This document shows positions 1 to 7,328 of a stretch of DNA of 35,544 bases, piece by piece. The stretch is from assembly GCA_019454765.1 (NCBI GenBank), contig JACFNR010000003.1, positions 73,811 through 109,354 of the forward strand, in the 5' to 3' direction. Within the stretch, counting starts at the first letter, position 1. Each line of letters begins with the position of its first letter. The position numbers and the translations under genes were made by a program. This DNA comes from Trueperaceae bacterium (lineage in GTDB: Bacteria; Deinococcota; Deinococci; Deinococcales; Trueperaceae). The notes under the pieces are model-generated. The model did not search any database, was not told the DNA's origin, and was given only the letters and a program-made list of their open reading frames with translations.

Positions 1-1553
1 GCGGCCGCCCCGGCGTCAGGGTTGCCCGCGCCCCCGGCAGGGGCGTGCCCCCGGCCCCCGGTCTGGGCTGCGGCCGGCCCGGCGCCGCCGTCCGGCGGGA
101 GCTCGCCGTCACCGATCAGGGCCGTCTGCCAGCCGGCGTCGGGGCCGGGCGCGGCCGCCGCGGCCATCGCGGCCGCCTGACGTTCCTCCGCCGCCCTAAC
201 GGCGGCAGCCTCCGCGTCGAGCGCCGCGCGGTGCGCCACAGCGCGCAGGGCCGCGAGGACGTGGTCACGGTCCCCCAGCAGCCGGCGCCCCTGAGCGTCG
301 ATCTCGGCCGCGAGCGTCGCGTGGAAGTCGGCCACGAGCGGGTGGGCGTGATGCGCGGCAAGCGTGGCGTCGAGCTCCTCGAGCACGGGGCGCCAACCGT
401 CGAACCTCGCGGTCACGGCCTCGAGCGCCTCCGCCTCAGCCTCCATCGCCCGGAGTTCCGCCAGCCGCCGCTGATGCCCGCGCGACGCGCCGGCGAGCTG
501 GCGCGGTGACATGCCCTTCAGGGCGCGCTTGTCGACGTCGCGCTCGCGCGACGCGCGTCTGTTCCGCTCCAGCAGGGCCGTGGCCTCGAGCAGCAGCGTC
601 TTGCGCAGCCTGTCGAGCGCGTCGGCGGCCCGACCGCGCTGGCCCACCGGGTCGGCGAGCTGGCGCTTCACGTCGGCGGCCCACACCTCGAAGGTGGTGG
701 CGCGCGCGCCGAACGGATCGTCGCCCGCCGGCGGCCGCGCCCGTTCGGAGTCCACCTGCACCGCCAGGTCGGCCGCGCGATCCTTGGTGAACCCCGCCAC
801 CGCGCTCTGCCAGGCGGACAGGTCCGCGCGCACCTCACGCAGCAGCGCCGGCGTCGCCTCCGCCAGGCGCGACCGCGCCGCCTTGACGTCGTCCTGCCAG
901 TGCTCCAGCTCGCGGCTGCCCGGGTACAGCTCCGCCAGGGCCTCCAGGTCGCGACCCACCTCCGTCAGGGCGCGGCGGGCCAGGGCCACGTCGGCCTGGA
1001 AGGCGGCGCGGCGCCGCGCCGTCTCGCGCGTGGCCACCAACCAGCGCCAGGCGCGCTTGAGGCCCGTCACGAGCGCCGCCAGGCCGGCGCGGAGGAGGCG
1101 CGTCGGGGGCCAACCGGCCAGCAGGTCGAGGCCGACGCTGGCGATCACCACAGCCGGCACCGCCGCGAGCGCGCCCCAGGCGCCACCCAGCCACTCCCTC
1201 AGGCCGCGACCCCAATCGCCTGCCGCCGCGGGCGACGCTGCCGCGACCACGCCCCACGCCCCGGCGACGAGCAGGAGGTAGCCCAGCGTCGCGCGCGGCC
1301 ACCAACGCGGGCTGCGGCGCACGAGGAAGAGAGCGCCGAGGACCACGAACGGAAGCGGCAGGGCGTAGGCGCCGATGCCGAGACGCCCCGTGAGCGCGCG
1401 CCGCACCGTGAGCCCCAGCTCGCCCGACGGGAGCTGCGGCACCAGGACGCCGGCCAGGAACGCCCCGACCGTGAGCACGACCAAGCCCACCGCCTCGATG
1501 TCCAGGCGGTGGGTGGTGGGTCGCTTCTTGCCGGCGCGGGCTCCCCTCTTCAC
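1..1553 (-). CDS. ftsK: FtsK/SpoIIIE-type DNA translocase, N-terminal part (3' end cut by window edge)
   Basis: About 517 codons are open from a GTG at 1553 to the left edge with no stop. After a basic start (MKRGARAGKKRPTTHRLD) come about four hydrophobic segments in roughly the first 135 residues, with spacing and wording like the FtsK four-helix membrane domain (EAVGLVVLTVGAFLAGVL, then LGIGAYALPLPFVVLGALF). Then follows an Arg/Glu/Ala-rich helical, probably coiled-coil region, and a Gly/Ala/Pro-rich linker near the edge. FtsK proteins anchor by this domain at the division septum and pump chromosome DNA with a C-terminal RecA-like motor. The motor would lie outside the window, so the call rests on the membrane domain and architecture only. 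The start is supported by a TAGACT box 7 nt upstream. The gene is divergent from the diguanylate cyclase. Another four-helix membrane protein with a long helical tail cannot be excluded. Confidence 0.68.
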   Translation of the reverse strand, partial: MKRGARAGKKRPTTHRLDIEAVGLVVLTVGAFLAGVLVPQLPSGELGLTVRRALTGRLGIGAYALPLPFVVLGALFLVRRSPRWWPRATLGYLLLVAGAWGVVAAASPAAAGDWGRGLREWLGGAWGALAAVPAVVIASVGLDLLAGWPPTRLLRAGLAALVTGLKRAWRWLVATRETARRRAAFQADVALARRALTEVGRDLEALAELYPGSRELEHWQDDVKAARSRLAEATPALLREVRADLSAWQSAVAGFTKDRAADLAVQVDSERARPPAGDDPFGARATTFEVWAADVKRQLADPVGQRGRAADALDRLRKTLLLEATALLERNRRASRERDVDKRALKGMSPRQLAGASRGHQRRLAELRAMEAEAEALEAVTARFDGWRPVLEELDATLAAHHAHPLVADFHATLAAEIDAQGRRLLGDRDHVLAALRAVAHRAALDAEAAAVRAAEERQAAAMAAAAAPGPDAGWQTALIGDGELPPDGGAGPAAAQTGGRGHAPAGGAGNPDAGAA

Positions 1554-1560
1554 GCCCGCC

Positions 1561-1566
1561 AGTCTA
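1561..1566 (-). promoter_or_regulatory. Probable leaderless -10 box of ftsK (TAGACT)
   Basis: TAGACT reads on the minus strand and ends 7 nt before the GTG at 1553, so transcription would begin at or next to the start codon. No convincing -35 or Shine-Dalgarno is seen. The same hexamer and spacing precede the M23-like gene at 6080. Confidence 0.5.
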
Positions 1567-1651
1567 CCGCCCGCGCGGGCGCCGCCCGGAGAGCGCTCCG
1601 GGGTGCGGCGCCCCGGGCCGCGCCGCGAACCGCGCGACGCGTTCCAGGCGC

Positions 1652-1668
1652 CGGCGGTAATAACGCCG
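1652..1668. repeat. Small inverted repeat with AT-rich centre in the ftsK/diguanylate cyclase gap
   Basis: CGGCG and CGCCG flank the loop GTAATAA, an A/T patch that stands out in this GC-rich DNA. It lies in the 143-bp gap between two divergent genes, just upstream of a possible -10 (GACAAT, 1684-1689) that ends 7 nt before the ATG of the cyclase gene. It may be an operator or simply promoter DNA. The rest of the gap is GC-rich with nothing else recognised. Confidence 0.25.
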
Positions 1669-1696
1669 TAAGGCGCGGGATGGGACAATCGGGCCC

Positions 1697-4138
1697 ATGA
1701 GGACGCCGGTCCCGACGAACCCAGGGGTGTGGCGCCGCCTGCGGCGACATTCGGGTCCCGCGCTGTGGGCCATCGCGTCCGTCGCCTTCCTGCTGGCCAG
1801 CTTCCGCCTGGGCGGGACGGGGCTCTGGCAGGGGTTCCTCCTCGCGACGCCGGTCCTCATCGCGACCGCCGGCCTCGGCTGGCGCGCTGCTCTCTGGCTC
1901 ACGCCCCTCGCGCTCCTGATCCAATGGTCGGGGCAGCACCTGGGTGGGCCGGCCGCGAGCGCGGCGGACTACCTCCTGCTCCTGGCCGGGTTGGTGCTGG
2001 CCACGCTGGCCGGCGACCGGCTCTACCGTGCCTGGCGGCGCGTCGAGCGTAGCGCCCGACGGGCGGGGCGCCGCGCCAAGCTCCTGCAGGAGGCCACGGT
2101 GGAACTCAACCTGGCCGCCGACCAGGGGGAGCTGCTGAGGGCGGTCCCACGCCTGCTGGCCGACATCCTGCCGTTCGCGCACGGGGCCGTCTTCGTGCCG
2201 GAGGGGGCGGGACTCGCCGTTCACTCGGCCTGGCGCCTGCGCCTCGAACCCGGCTACCTGGTGCCCCTGGGAAGCATCATGGGCCGCGCGTTCCTGACGC
2301 GGGAGCCGCAGTACGCGCCCGACACGGCGCTCGATCCGGACTTCATCCAGGCGCCCGACGCCGAGGCCACGCGCAGCGAGCTGGCCCTGCCGGTCGTCGT
2401 CGGCGAGCACGTGCGGGCGATAGTCAACCTGGAGCACGCCGAGCCTCACGCCTTCGGCCGCGCGGACCAGGCCGCCCTGGCGGCGTTCGTGCGCATGATC
2501 GGCGAGGTCCTCACGCGGCTCGACGCCACCGCGGCGCTCACGCAGAACATCTCCGACCAGCAGTTCATGGCGCGCCTGCAGCACCGCCTCCTGATCGCGG
2601 AGACGGTCGCGGAGACGGCCGAGGCCGCGCTGGACGAGGTCATGGCCAAGTTCGACTTCGACGTCGGCGCCGTGCTCGAGCTGCACCACGCCCGCCTTCG
2701 CACGGTCGCGGTGCGGGGCAACCCCCCGCCCGAGCTCGCCTCCCGCGTGCGCGACGGCTTCGCTTTCGCCGGGATCCTCAGGCACGCCTGGGAGAGCCGG
2801 GAGCTCGTGCTCGCCGACGACCTCACCGCCGGCGGCGACTGGGGCAACGGCACTGAGGCGCGCGCCGTGGCGGCGCTGCCCATCGTCGACCCCACCGGGC
2901 AGGTGTTGGCGCTGCTGGCCGTCACCCGCTACCGCGAGCCGCTCCCGCGCTGGGACGCCCGCAGCCGCCAGCTGTTGGCGAGCCTGTCGGCGCCGCTCGG
3001 CGCGACCCTCGCCCGCTGCACCCTGAACCGGCAGCTCTTCGCCACGCTCGACGCCATCAGGCAGCTCAAGTCGGCGGACGGCCCCGAGGTGCTGTACCAC
3101 CGCGCCGCCCAGGCCGCTTTCGACCTCGTGCCCAACGCCGAGGCGGTGTCGATCCTCGTTCGCCACGGCGAGCATTACCACTTCGAGGCGGCCATCGGCT
3201 ACGACCTCGGCTTCCTGCAGGCGGAGGCGGGGCCGTTCACGTACGAGGAGAACCTGGCCTGGTACCACGGCGAGCTGGAGGACTTCGAGGCGGGCCACGG
3301 CCGCATCCTGCGCGGCGCCGAGATCCTGCCCTTGAGCAGCCAGGCGACGCAGTCGCCGGCGGCGACGAAGGAGGGCCGGGTGGCGGAGATGCGGTGTCAG
3401 CTGGCGGTGCCCATCGTCGACCAGGGCCAGGTTGTGGCGCTCCTCAACATCGACAACTTCTCTAGCGACGACGCCTTCGGCCAGGGCGCGCTGCGAATCG
3501 CGGAGGCGTTCGCGCAGCACGTGACGGTGGTCGTGCGTCAGGCGGAGCAGGTGGTGGCCCTCGAGCGCTCGGCCGTGACGGACGCCCTGACCGGCCTCGG
3601 CAACCGCGAGGGGTTCGAGCGGGCGCTGAAGCAGGAGCTGGCCCGCGCCCGCCGTTACGAGCACCACCTCAGCCTGGTGCTCATCGACCTCAACGGCTTC
3701 AAGCAGATCAACGACCGCTTCGGCCACGCCGAGGGGGACGTCGTCCTCCAGGACGTCGCGCGTGCCATCCGGGGCACGGCGCGCGGCACGGACCAGGTCT
3801 TCAGATGGGGCGGCGACGAGTTCGCCGTCGTGCTGCCGGAGGTGAAGCCGCACGAGGCCGCTGCGGCCGGCGCCCGCATCGCCGGCGTGATCGGAGCGCT
3901 GTCGTGCAAGGGCGTGAACCTGTCCGCGAGCTACGGCGTGGCGAACTACCCTGTCGACGGCCTCGACCGCGACGCCCTGCTAGAGTCGGCCGATCACAAG
4001 ATGTACAAGGACAAGCGGGCGCAGGCCGGCGCCCAGGCTCAGGCGGCACCGCCGGCGTCCTCGCCCGCCGAGCCCGTCAGCTCCGCCGAGGGCTCGCTGG
4101 GCGCCGCACCCGCGAACGCCGGCCGCGTAAGCAGGTAG
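1697..4138 (+). CDS. Membrane-anchored multi-GAF diguanylate cyclase (GGDEF)
   Basis: This 813-residue protein should condense two GTP into cyclic di-GMP. Three or four hydrophobic segments lie in about residues 20-115. They are followed by about three GAF-like sensor regions (roughly 125-260, 300-440 and 455-620) and a GGDEF domain from about 620. The domain opens with DALTGLGNR at 629 and has the intact active-site loop GGDEF at 705-709. RGTD at 696-699, five residues before it, fits the RxxD inhibitory site that gives product feedback. No EAL or HD-GYP phosphodiesterase is seen here or nearby. The Ala/Pro/Ser-rich tail after the domain overlaps the 3' end of the convergent permease gene by 100 bp. 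The ATG follows a weak -10-like GACAAT by 7 nt and has no clear Shine-Dalgarno. The GAF ligand is unknown. Confidence 0.9.
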   Translation: MRTPVPTNPGVWRRLRRHSGPALWAIASVAFLLASFRLGGTGLWQGFLLATPVLIATAGLGWRAALWLTPLALLIQWSGQHLGGPAASAADYLLLLAGLVLATLAGDRLYRAWRRVERSARRAGRRAKLLQEATVELNLAADQGELLRAVPRLLADILPFAHGAVFVPEGAGLAVHSAWRLRLEPGYLVPLGSIMGRAFLTREPQYAPDTALDPDFIQAPDAEATRSELALPVVVGEHVRAIVNLEHAEPHAFGRADQAALAAFVRMIGEVLTRLDATAALTQNISDQQFMARLQHRLLIAETVAETAEAALDEVMAKFDFDVGAVLELHHARLRTVAVRGNPPPELASRVRDGFAFAGILRHAWESRELVLADDLTAGGDWGNGTEARAVAALPIVDPTGQVLALLAVTRYREPLPRWDARSRQLLASLSAPLGATLARCTLNRQLFATLDAIRQLKSADGPEVLYHRAAQAAFDLVPNAEAVSILVRHGEHYHFEAAIGYDLGFLQAEAGPFTYEENLAWYHGELEDFEAGHGRILRGAEILPLSSQATQSPAATKEGRVAEMRCQLAVPIVDQGQVVALLNIDNFSSDDAFGQGALRIAEAFAQHVTVVVRQAEQVVALERSAVTDALTGLGNREGFERALKQELARARRYEHHLSLVLIDLNGFKQINDRFGHAEGDVVLQDVARAIRGTARGTDQVFRWGGDEFAVVLPEVKPHEAAAAGARIAGVIGALSCKGVNLSASYGVANYPVDGLDRDALLESADHKMYKDKRAQAGAQAQAAPPASSPAEPVSSAEGSLGAAPANAGRVSR

Positions 4139-5313
4139 TCCTCCGCCACCACCTTGACGAGCGCGACGAGGGGCACCGCCAGTAGCGCCCCGAGGAGGCC
4201 CATGAGGCCGATCCCGGCCATGATGGCCAGCATCACGGTGACGGGGTGGAGGTTGGTGTTGCGCGAGAGGATGAGCGGCGAGAGCACGTGCGCCTCGAGC
4301 TGGTTGGCCACGAGGAAGACGAGGGCCGCGAGGACGGCGGCCAGTGGGCTGACCGTGAAGCCGAGCAGGATGGCCGGCGTGACGCCGAGGATCGGTCCCA
4401 GGTACGGCACGAGGTTGAAGACGGCGGCGAGGAACCCGATGGCGGTGGCCAGCGGGATGCCGATGATGCTCAGGCCGGCCCAGATCATCACACCGAGGAC
4501 CATGGTGATGAAGAGCTGCCCCCGCAGGTAGCCGCCCACGGCGAGGTCGGCCTTGGCGCTCAGGTCGTCGGCCAGGTCGCGGTACCTGAGGGGCACGAAG
4601 CGCCGGAAGTTGGCCGCGAAGCGCGGGAAGTCGTAGAGGAAGTACGCGCCAGCAAGGAAGATCAGGAACACCTGGAAGGTGGTGGAGATGACGGCGGTGG
4701 CGCCCGTGAGGAGCAGCCCGGGGCCGCCCGCCACGAGCCCCTCAAGGAGCTTCCTCAAGCTCTCACCGAGTTGCTGCAGGAACGAGGCGACCTGGTCCTG
4801 GATCTGCGTGCTCAGCACGCCCGTCTCGTCCGACACACCGAAGCGGTCCGCCAAGAACGCGGGCAGGCGATCCCGGAACCCGGCCACCCACTGCTGCATC
4901 TCGGTGAGCCAGCGGGTGACCTGCTCGAGCGCGGTGGGCACCAGTTGCACGAACTTGCCCATCTCGATGAGTACCTGGCTGACGACCACGGACCCGAGCG
5001 CGACCAGCACGAGGAGCAGGGCGTACGTGATGATCACGGCCAGGGGGCGCTTGAGGCGGAGCCTGACGAGCCAGGCGACCACCGGGTTGAGGATGTAGGC
5101 GATGAGGAAACCGATTAGACCGACCTGGAGCGCGAAGGCGTAACCACCCCGCAGGCGCCACAGGATGAGGGCGAGGAGCGCCGTGGCGCCCACGTACGTC
5201 ACCGCCCTGACCCAGACGCTGCGCCACACGATCTCCAGCGCGGTCGGGTCGGCCTGCTGCTTGGCGTGCCTCGTCTTCGGCGTCACGGCCGGACGCACCT
5301 CCTCGCCACTCAT
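4039..5313 (-). CDS. AI-2E/PerM-family membrane transporter (UPF0118)
   Basis: The 424-residue protein has the family pattern: paired N-terminal helices (about 35-85), a further hydrophobic segment (about 95-115), a soluble helical region (about 120-215, with the QQWVAGFRDRLPAFL stretch), and a C-terminal group of helices rich in Gly and Pro, including VPYLGPILGVTPAILLGF and the late GIGLMGLLGALLAVPLVALV. Members are proposed exporters of autoinducer-2 or other solutes, and some act as cation antiporters, so the substrate cannot be called. Its ATG shares ATGA with the stop of the M23-like gene (5310-5313), so the two are probably co-translated. Its last ~33 codons, a low-complexity Ala/Ser/Glu tail, lie antisense to the end of the diguanylate cyclase gene. 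Confidence 0.85.
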   Translation of the reverse strand: MSGEEVRPAVTPKTRHAKQQADPTALEIVWRSVWVRAVTYVGATALLALILWRLRGGYAFALQVGLIGFLIAYILNPVVAWLVRLRLKRPLAVIITYALLLVLVALGSVVVSQVLIEMGKFVQLVPTALEQVTRWLTEMQQWVAGFRDRLPAFLADRFGVSDETGVLSTQIQDQVASFLQQLGESLRKLLEGLVAGGPGLLLTGATAVISTTFQVFLIFLAGAYFLYDFPRFAANFRRFVPLRYRDLADDLSAKADLAVGGYLRGQLFITMVLGVMIWAGLSIIGIPLATAIGFLAAVFNLVPYLGPILGVTPAILLGFTVSPLAAVLAALVFLVANQLEAHVLSPLILSRNTNLHPVTVMLAIMAGIGLMGLLGALLAVPLVALVKVVAEDYLLTRPAFAGAAPSEPSAELTGSAGEDAGGAA

Positions 5314-6080
5314 GGTCCCACGAACAGCGACGCGGCCGCCATGCGAACGGCCTCAGGCTCGAGGCCGGCTCCGAAGAAGGTGTCTGGCGCGGTCCAGACC
5401 TCGAAGCGGAGGCGCGGCTGGTCGCCGCGGCCGGCGACGGCCGCCTCGGTGCCGGAGTTGCCGGCGAAGCCGACGACCTGCCCGCGGTAGACGCGCGCGC
5501 CCGTGCGGATCCCGCCCTGCACGGCCGAGAGGTGCCCGTAGCGGAGGACGGTGCCGTCGTCGAGCCGCAGCCAGACCTGGCGGCCGCGCAGCGTGTCGAG
5601 CTGGTCCTCGTCGGCACCGCCGGCGGCCACGTCGGCCATGAGCACCTCCCAGGCGCGTGGGTCGATCTCGGTGTAGGCCGTGTCTGCCCGCACGACCTGA
5701 GCGGCCTGCGCGGCCACGACCGGGGTGCCGACCTGGATGGGGACCTGGGCATCGGCGCCGAAGAAGTCGAAGCCTTGACTCACGCCGTGACGGTAGGCGC
5801 GCGGCGCGCCGGGCAGGTTGTCGTCTGAGGCGGGAACGCGCGCGCCGGGCACGGGGAACCAGAGTCCGGCGGGTCCGTAGGCGGCGGCCGCATCGGGCGC
5901 TTGCTCGGTCCCCGAGTTCACGCCCGCGCCGGCCGGTGCCGCTCCGGCGGCGGCGCCGGGTCGCGCCAGCACCAGGACGGTCATGACGACGGCGTACGCC
6001 AGCAACCCGAGCAGGACGTACCAGCCCGGCTTGACGCCTGCCAGGAGCGACGCAGCGGCGGCGGGGCGAGTGCGCCTCAC
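5310..6080 (-). CDS. Membrane-anchored degenerate M23/LytM-like protein
   Basis: A 256-residue protein with one N-terminal membrane helix (about residues 19-38), an Ala/Gly/Pro-rich linker, and an M23/LytM-like beta domain. Recognisable parts are RHGVSQGFDF in place of the first HxGxD zinc motif, GTPVVAAQAAQVVRA, YGHLS (the general-base His position) and RLRFEVW. Active M23 peptidases have HxHFE at the last place, giving one zinc ligand and one catalytic His. Here both are Arg, so peptidoglycan cleavage is unlikely. A scaffold or regulator role like that of EnvC/NlpD is possible by analogy. An in-frame GTG at 6101 would add seven residues. The GTG at 6080 was chosen because TAGACT ends 7 nt before it. 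The gene is coupled by ATGA to the AI-2E-type permease. Confidence 0.72.
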   Translation of the reverse strand: MRRTRPAAAASLLAGVKPGWYVLLGLLAYAVVMTVLVLARPGAAAGAAPAGAGVNSGTEQAPDAAAAYGPAGLWFPVPGARVPASDDNLPGAPRAYRHGVSQGFDFFGADAQVPIQVGTPVVAAQAAQVVRADTAYTEIDPRAWEVLMADVAAGGADEDQLDTLRGRQVWLRLDDGTVLRYGHLSAVQGGIRTGARVYRGQVVGFAGNSGTEAAVAGRGDQPRLRFEVWTAPDTFFGAGLEPEAVRMAAASLFVGP

Positions 6081-6087
6081 GGGCCGA

Positions 6088-6093
6088 AGTCTA
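6088..6093 (-). promoter_or_regulatory. Probable leaderless -10 box of the M23-like gene (TAGACT)
   Basis: TAGACT on the minus strand lies 7 nt before the GTG at 6080, identical in sequence and spacing to the box before ftsK. It would start a transcript for the M23-like and permease genes in the 73-bp gap after the upstream methyltransferase gene. It also lies inside the reading frame if the upstream GTG at 6101 were used. Confidence 0.5.
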
Positions 6094-6153
6094 GCACGCA
6101 CCGAAAGGCGGCCAGGACGGGGTTCCGGGCGGCGGCGCGCGACGCGGAACCGC

Positions 6154-7185
6154 TCAGGTTCGCCGCGTCAACGCCAGGAGCAGCGGGTTGTGGCCGCCGT
6201 GCGCGACCTGGAGCTCGCGCGCCACCGTCCACGCCGACTGGCCGGCCACCACCTGCCGCGTCAGCTTGACCTCGTGGCTGAGGAGGCAGAGGGTGGCTCC
6301 GGGCGTGGCCAGGCGCGCGGCGGCCTCCAGCAGCCGCGGGTAGAGGCGGCGGTTGGCGGCGTGGGCCCCGACCGCGTCGCCCCACGGGGCGTCGACGGCG
6401 AGGGCGTCGAAGCCGCCCGCCGCGCCGAGCAGGGTCACGAACCGGTCGTCCGTCACGTCGCCCACGAGGAGCTCGCAGCGCCCCGCCACCCCGGCCGCCG
6501 CGGCGTTGCGCCCGGCGCAGGCGACGGCCTCGGGATCGAGGTCGAACCCGACGAGGCGCGCCGCCGGGCCGAGCAGGGCGCGCTCTATCAACAGCGTTCC
6601 GGAGCCGCACATCAGGTTCAGGTAGGCGCTGCCATCGCCCCCGCCGACCAGCTCGTTCATGACGGCGCCGACGGCCGCGTTCAGGCCGCCGGGTCGGTTG
6701 CAGACGCGCCAGGTCCGCGCCGAGGCGGGGCGCGGGGAGAGGCGGACGAGGACCTCCCAGCCGCTCGCGGCCGCGGCCGGGCGCACGCGCACCAGCAGGT
6801 CGCCGTCCGCCGGGTCGGGTTCGACGCCGACGGCGGCGGCGAGTTGCGCCGCGAGCCGCTGGAACGTGGCCGAGTCCGCGCCGGCGGCGGAGAGCCGCAG
6901 CCCGCTGAAGCGCGCCCCGGCGCCGACGCCCCTCACGGCGCCGATGAGCCTCCGAAGCGTGGCGTCCCCAAGCAGCGCCTTGGGGCGCGGCACGTCGAAC
7001 GTCAGCGTCAAGTAGACGGCCAGGACCGTGCGCGCCGCGGCCGCGCGGGCCGCGGCGCCCCGCCCCTCGACGATGAAGCCGCCGGGCACGCCCACGGCCC
7101 GCCCGACACCGCGGCGCTTGAGCTCGGCGAGCGCCACCACCTCGGCGCCACCGGGTACCTCGACGAAGTAGCGTTCCGCCGGCAC
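6154..7185 (-). CDS. THUMP-type RNA guanine-N2 methyltransferase (TrmN/Trm14-like)
   Basis: A 343-residue class I SAM-dependent methyltransferase. The first ~150 residues look like a ferredoxin-like plus THUMP RNA-binding region (MPAERYFVEVPGGAEVVALAEL at the start). The C-terminal half has LNLMCGSGTLLIE (motif I, SAM binding), VGFDLDPEAV (motif II, ribose-binding acid), and DAPWG in place of the DPPY/DPPWG catalytic motif IV. This order matches the tRNA m2G6 methyltransferase TrmN of Thermus and the RlmL/Trm14 group, so a tRNA or rRNA guanine is the likely target, though not proven. The change of DPPWG to DAPWG is notable. The GTG at 7185 is preceded by TAGCAT at 6 nt. It is divergent from the ABC importer operon. 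Confidence 0.8.
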   Translation of the reverse strand: MPAERYFVEVPGGAEVVALAELKRRGVGRAVGVPGGFIVEGRGAAARAAAARTVLAVYLTLTFDVPRPKALLGDATLRRLIGAVRGVGAGARFSGLRLSAAGADSATFQRLAAQLAAAVGVEPDPADGDLLVRVRPAAAASGWEVLVRLSPRPASARTWRVCNRPGGLNAAVGAVMNELVGGGDGSAYLNLMCGSGTLLIERALLGPAARLVGFDLDPEAVACAGRNAAAAGVAGRCELLVGDVTDDRFVTLLGAAGGFDALAVDAPWGDAVGAHAANRRLYPRLLEAAARLATPGATLCLLSHEVKLTRQVVAGQSAWTVARELQVAHGGHNPLLLALTRRT

Positions 7186-7191
7186 CCGGCG

Positions 7192-7197
7192 ATGCTA
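7192..7197 (-). promoter_or_regulatory. Probable leaderless -10 box of the methyltransferase gene (TAGCAT)
   Basis: TAGCAT on the minus strand ends 6 nt before the GTG at 7185. No Shine-Dalgarno is seen. The same hexamer precedes folE. Confidence 0.5.
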
Positions 7198-7259
7198 CCA
7201 GCGCGCGGCGCGGGGTTCAGCAACCCCTCACCATCGGCCTCAGCGGCAAGAGCGTCCGC

Positions 7260-7265
7260 TATAGT
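7260..7265 (+). promoter_or_regulatory. -10 box of the ABC importer operon (TATAGT)
   Basis: TATAGT is one of the closest matches to TATAAT in the window and lies 6 nt before the GTG of a short leader ORF at 7272. The -35 position shows no clear TTGACA. It sits in an 86-bp gap shared with the divergent methyltransferase promoter. Confidence 0.5.
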
Positions 7266-7271
7266 TGAGGT

Positions 7272-7328
7272 GTGACTGCAGCCGAGGCCGGTACTTCAGC
7301 CCGTCGGTCCGACGGCTCCCGGCGGTGA
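7272..7328 (+). CDS. Putative leaderless 18-codon leader ORF before the permease gene
   Basis: The GTG lies 6 nt after TATAGT, the spacing seen at other probable leaderless starts here. It encodes MTAAEAGTSARRSDGSRR and stops at TGA (7326-7328), which overlaps the GTG start of the permease gene as GTGA. It has no recognisable domain. It could bring ribosomes to the permease start, which has no Shine-Dalgarno, or sense translation. Alternatively it is the true basic N-terminus joined by a frameshift or sequence error, since the permease also starts with a basic Ser/Ala-rich stretch. Confidence 0.4.
   Translation: MTAAEAGTSARRSDGSRR

Noticed and set aside
1550-3853. 767-codon open frame on the minus strand, antisense to the diguanylate cyclase
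   Set aside because: It has no recognisable domain and is rich in Arg, Gly, Glu and Val as expected of a shadow frame in GC-rich DNA; the plus-strand gene has clear motifs.
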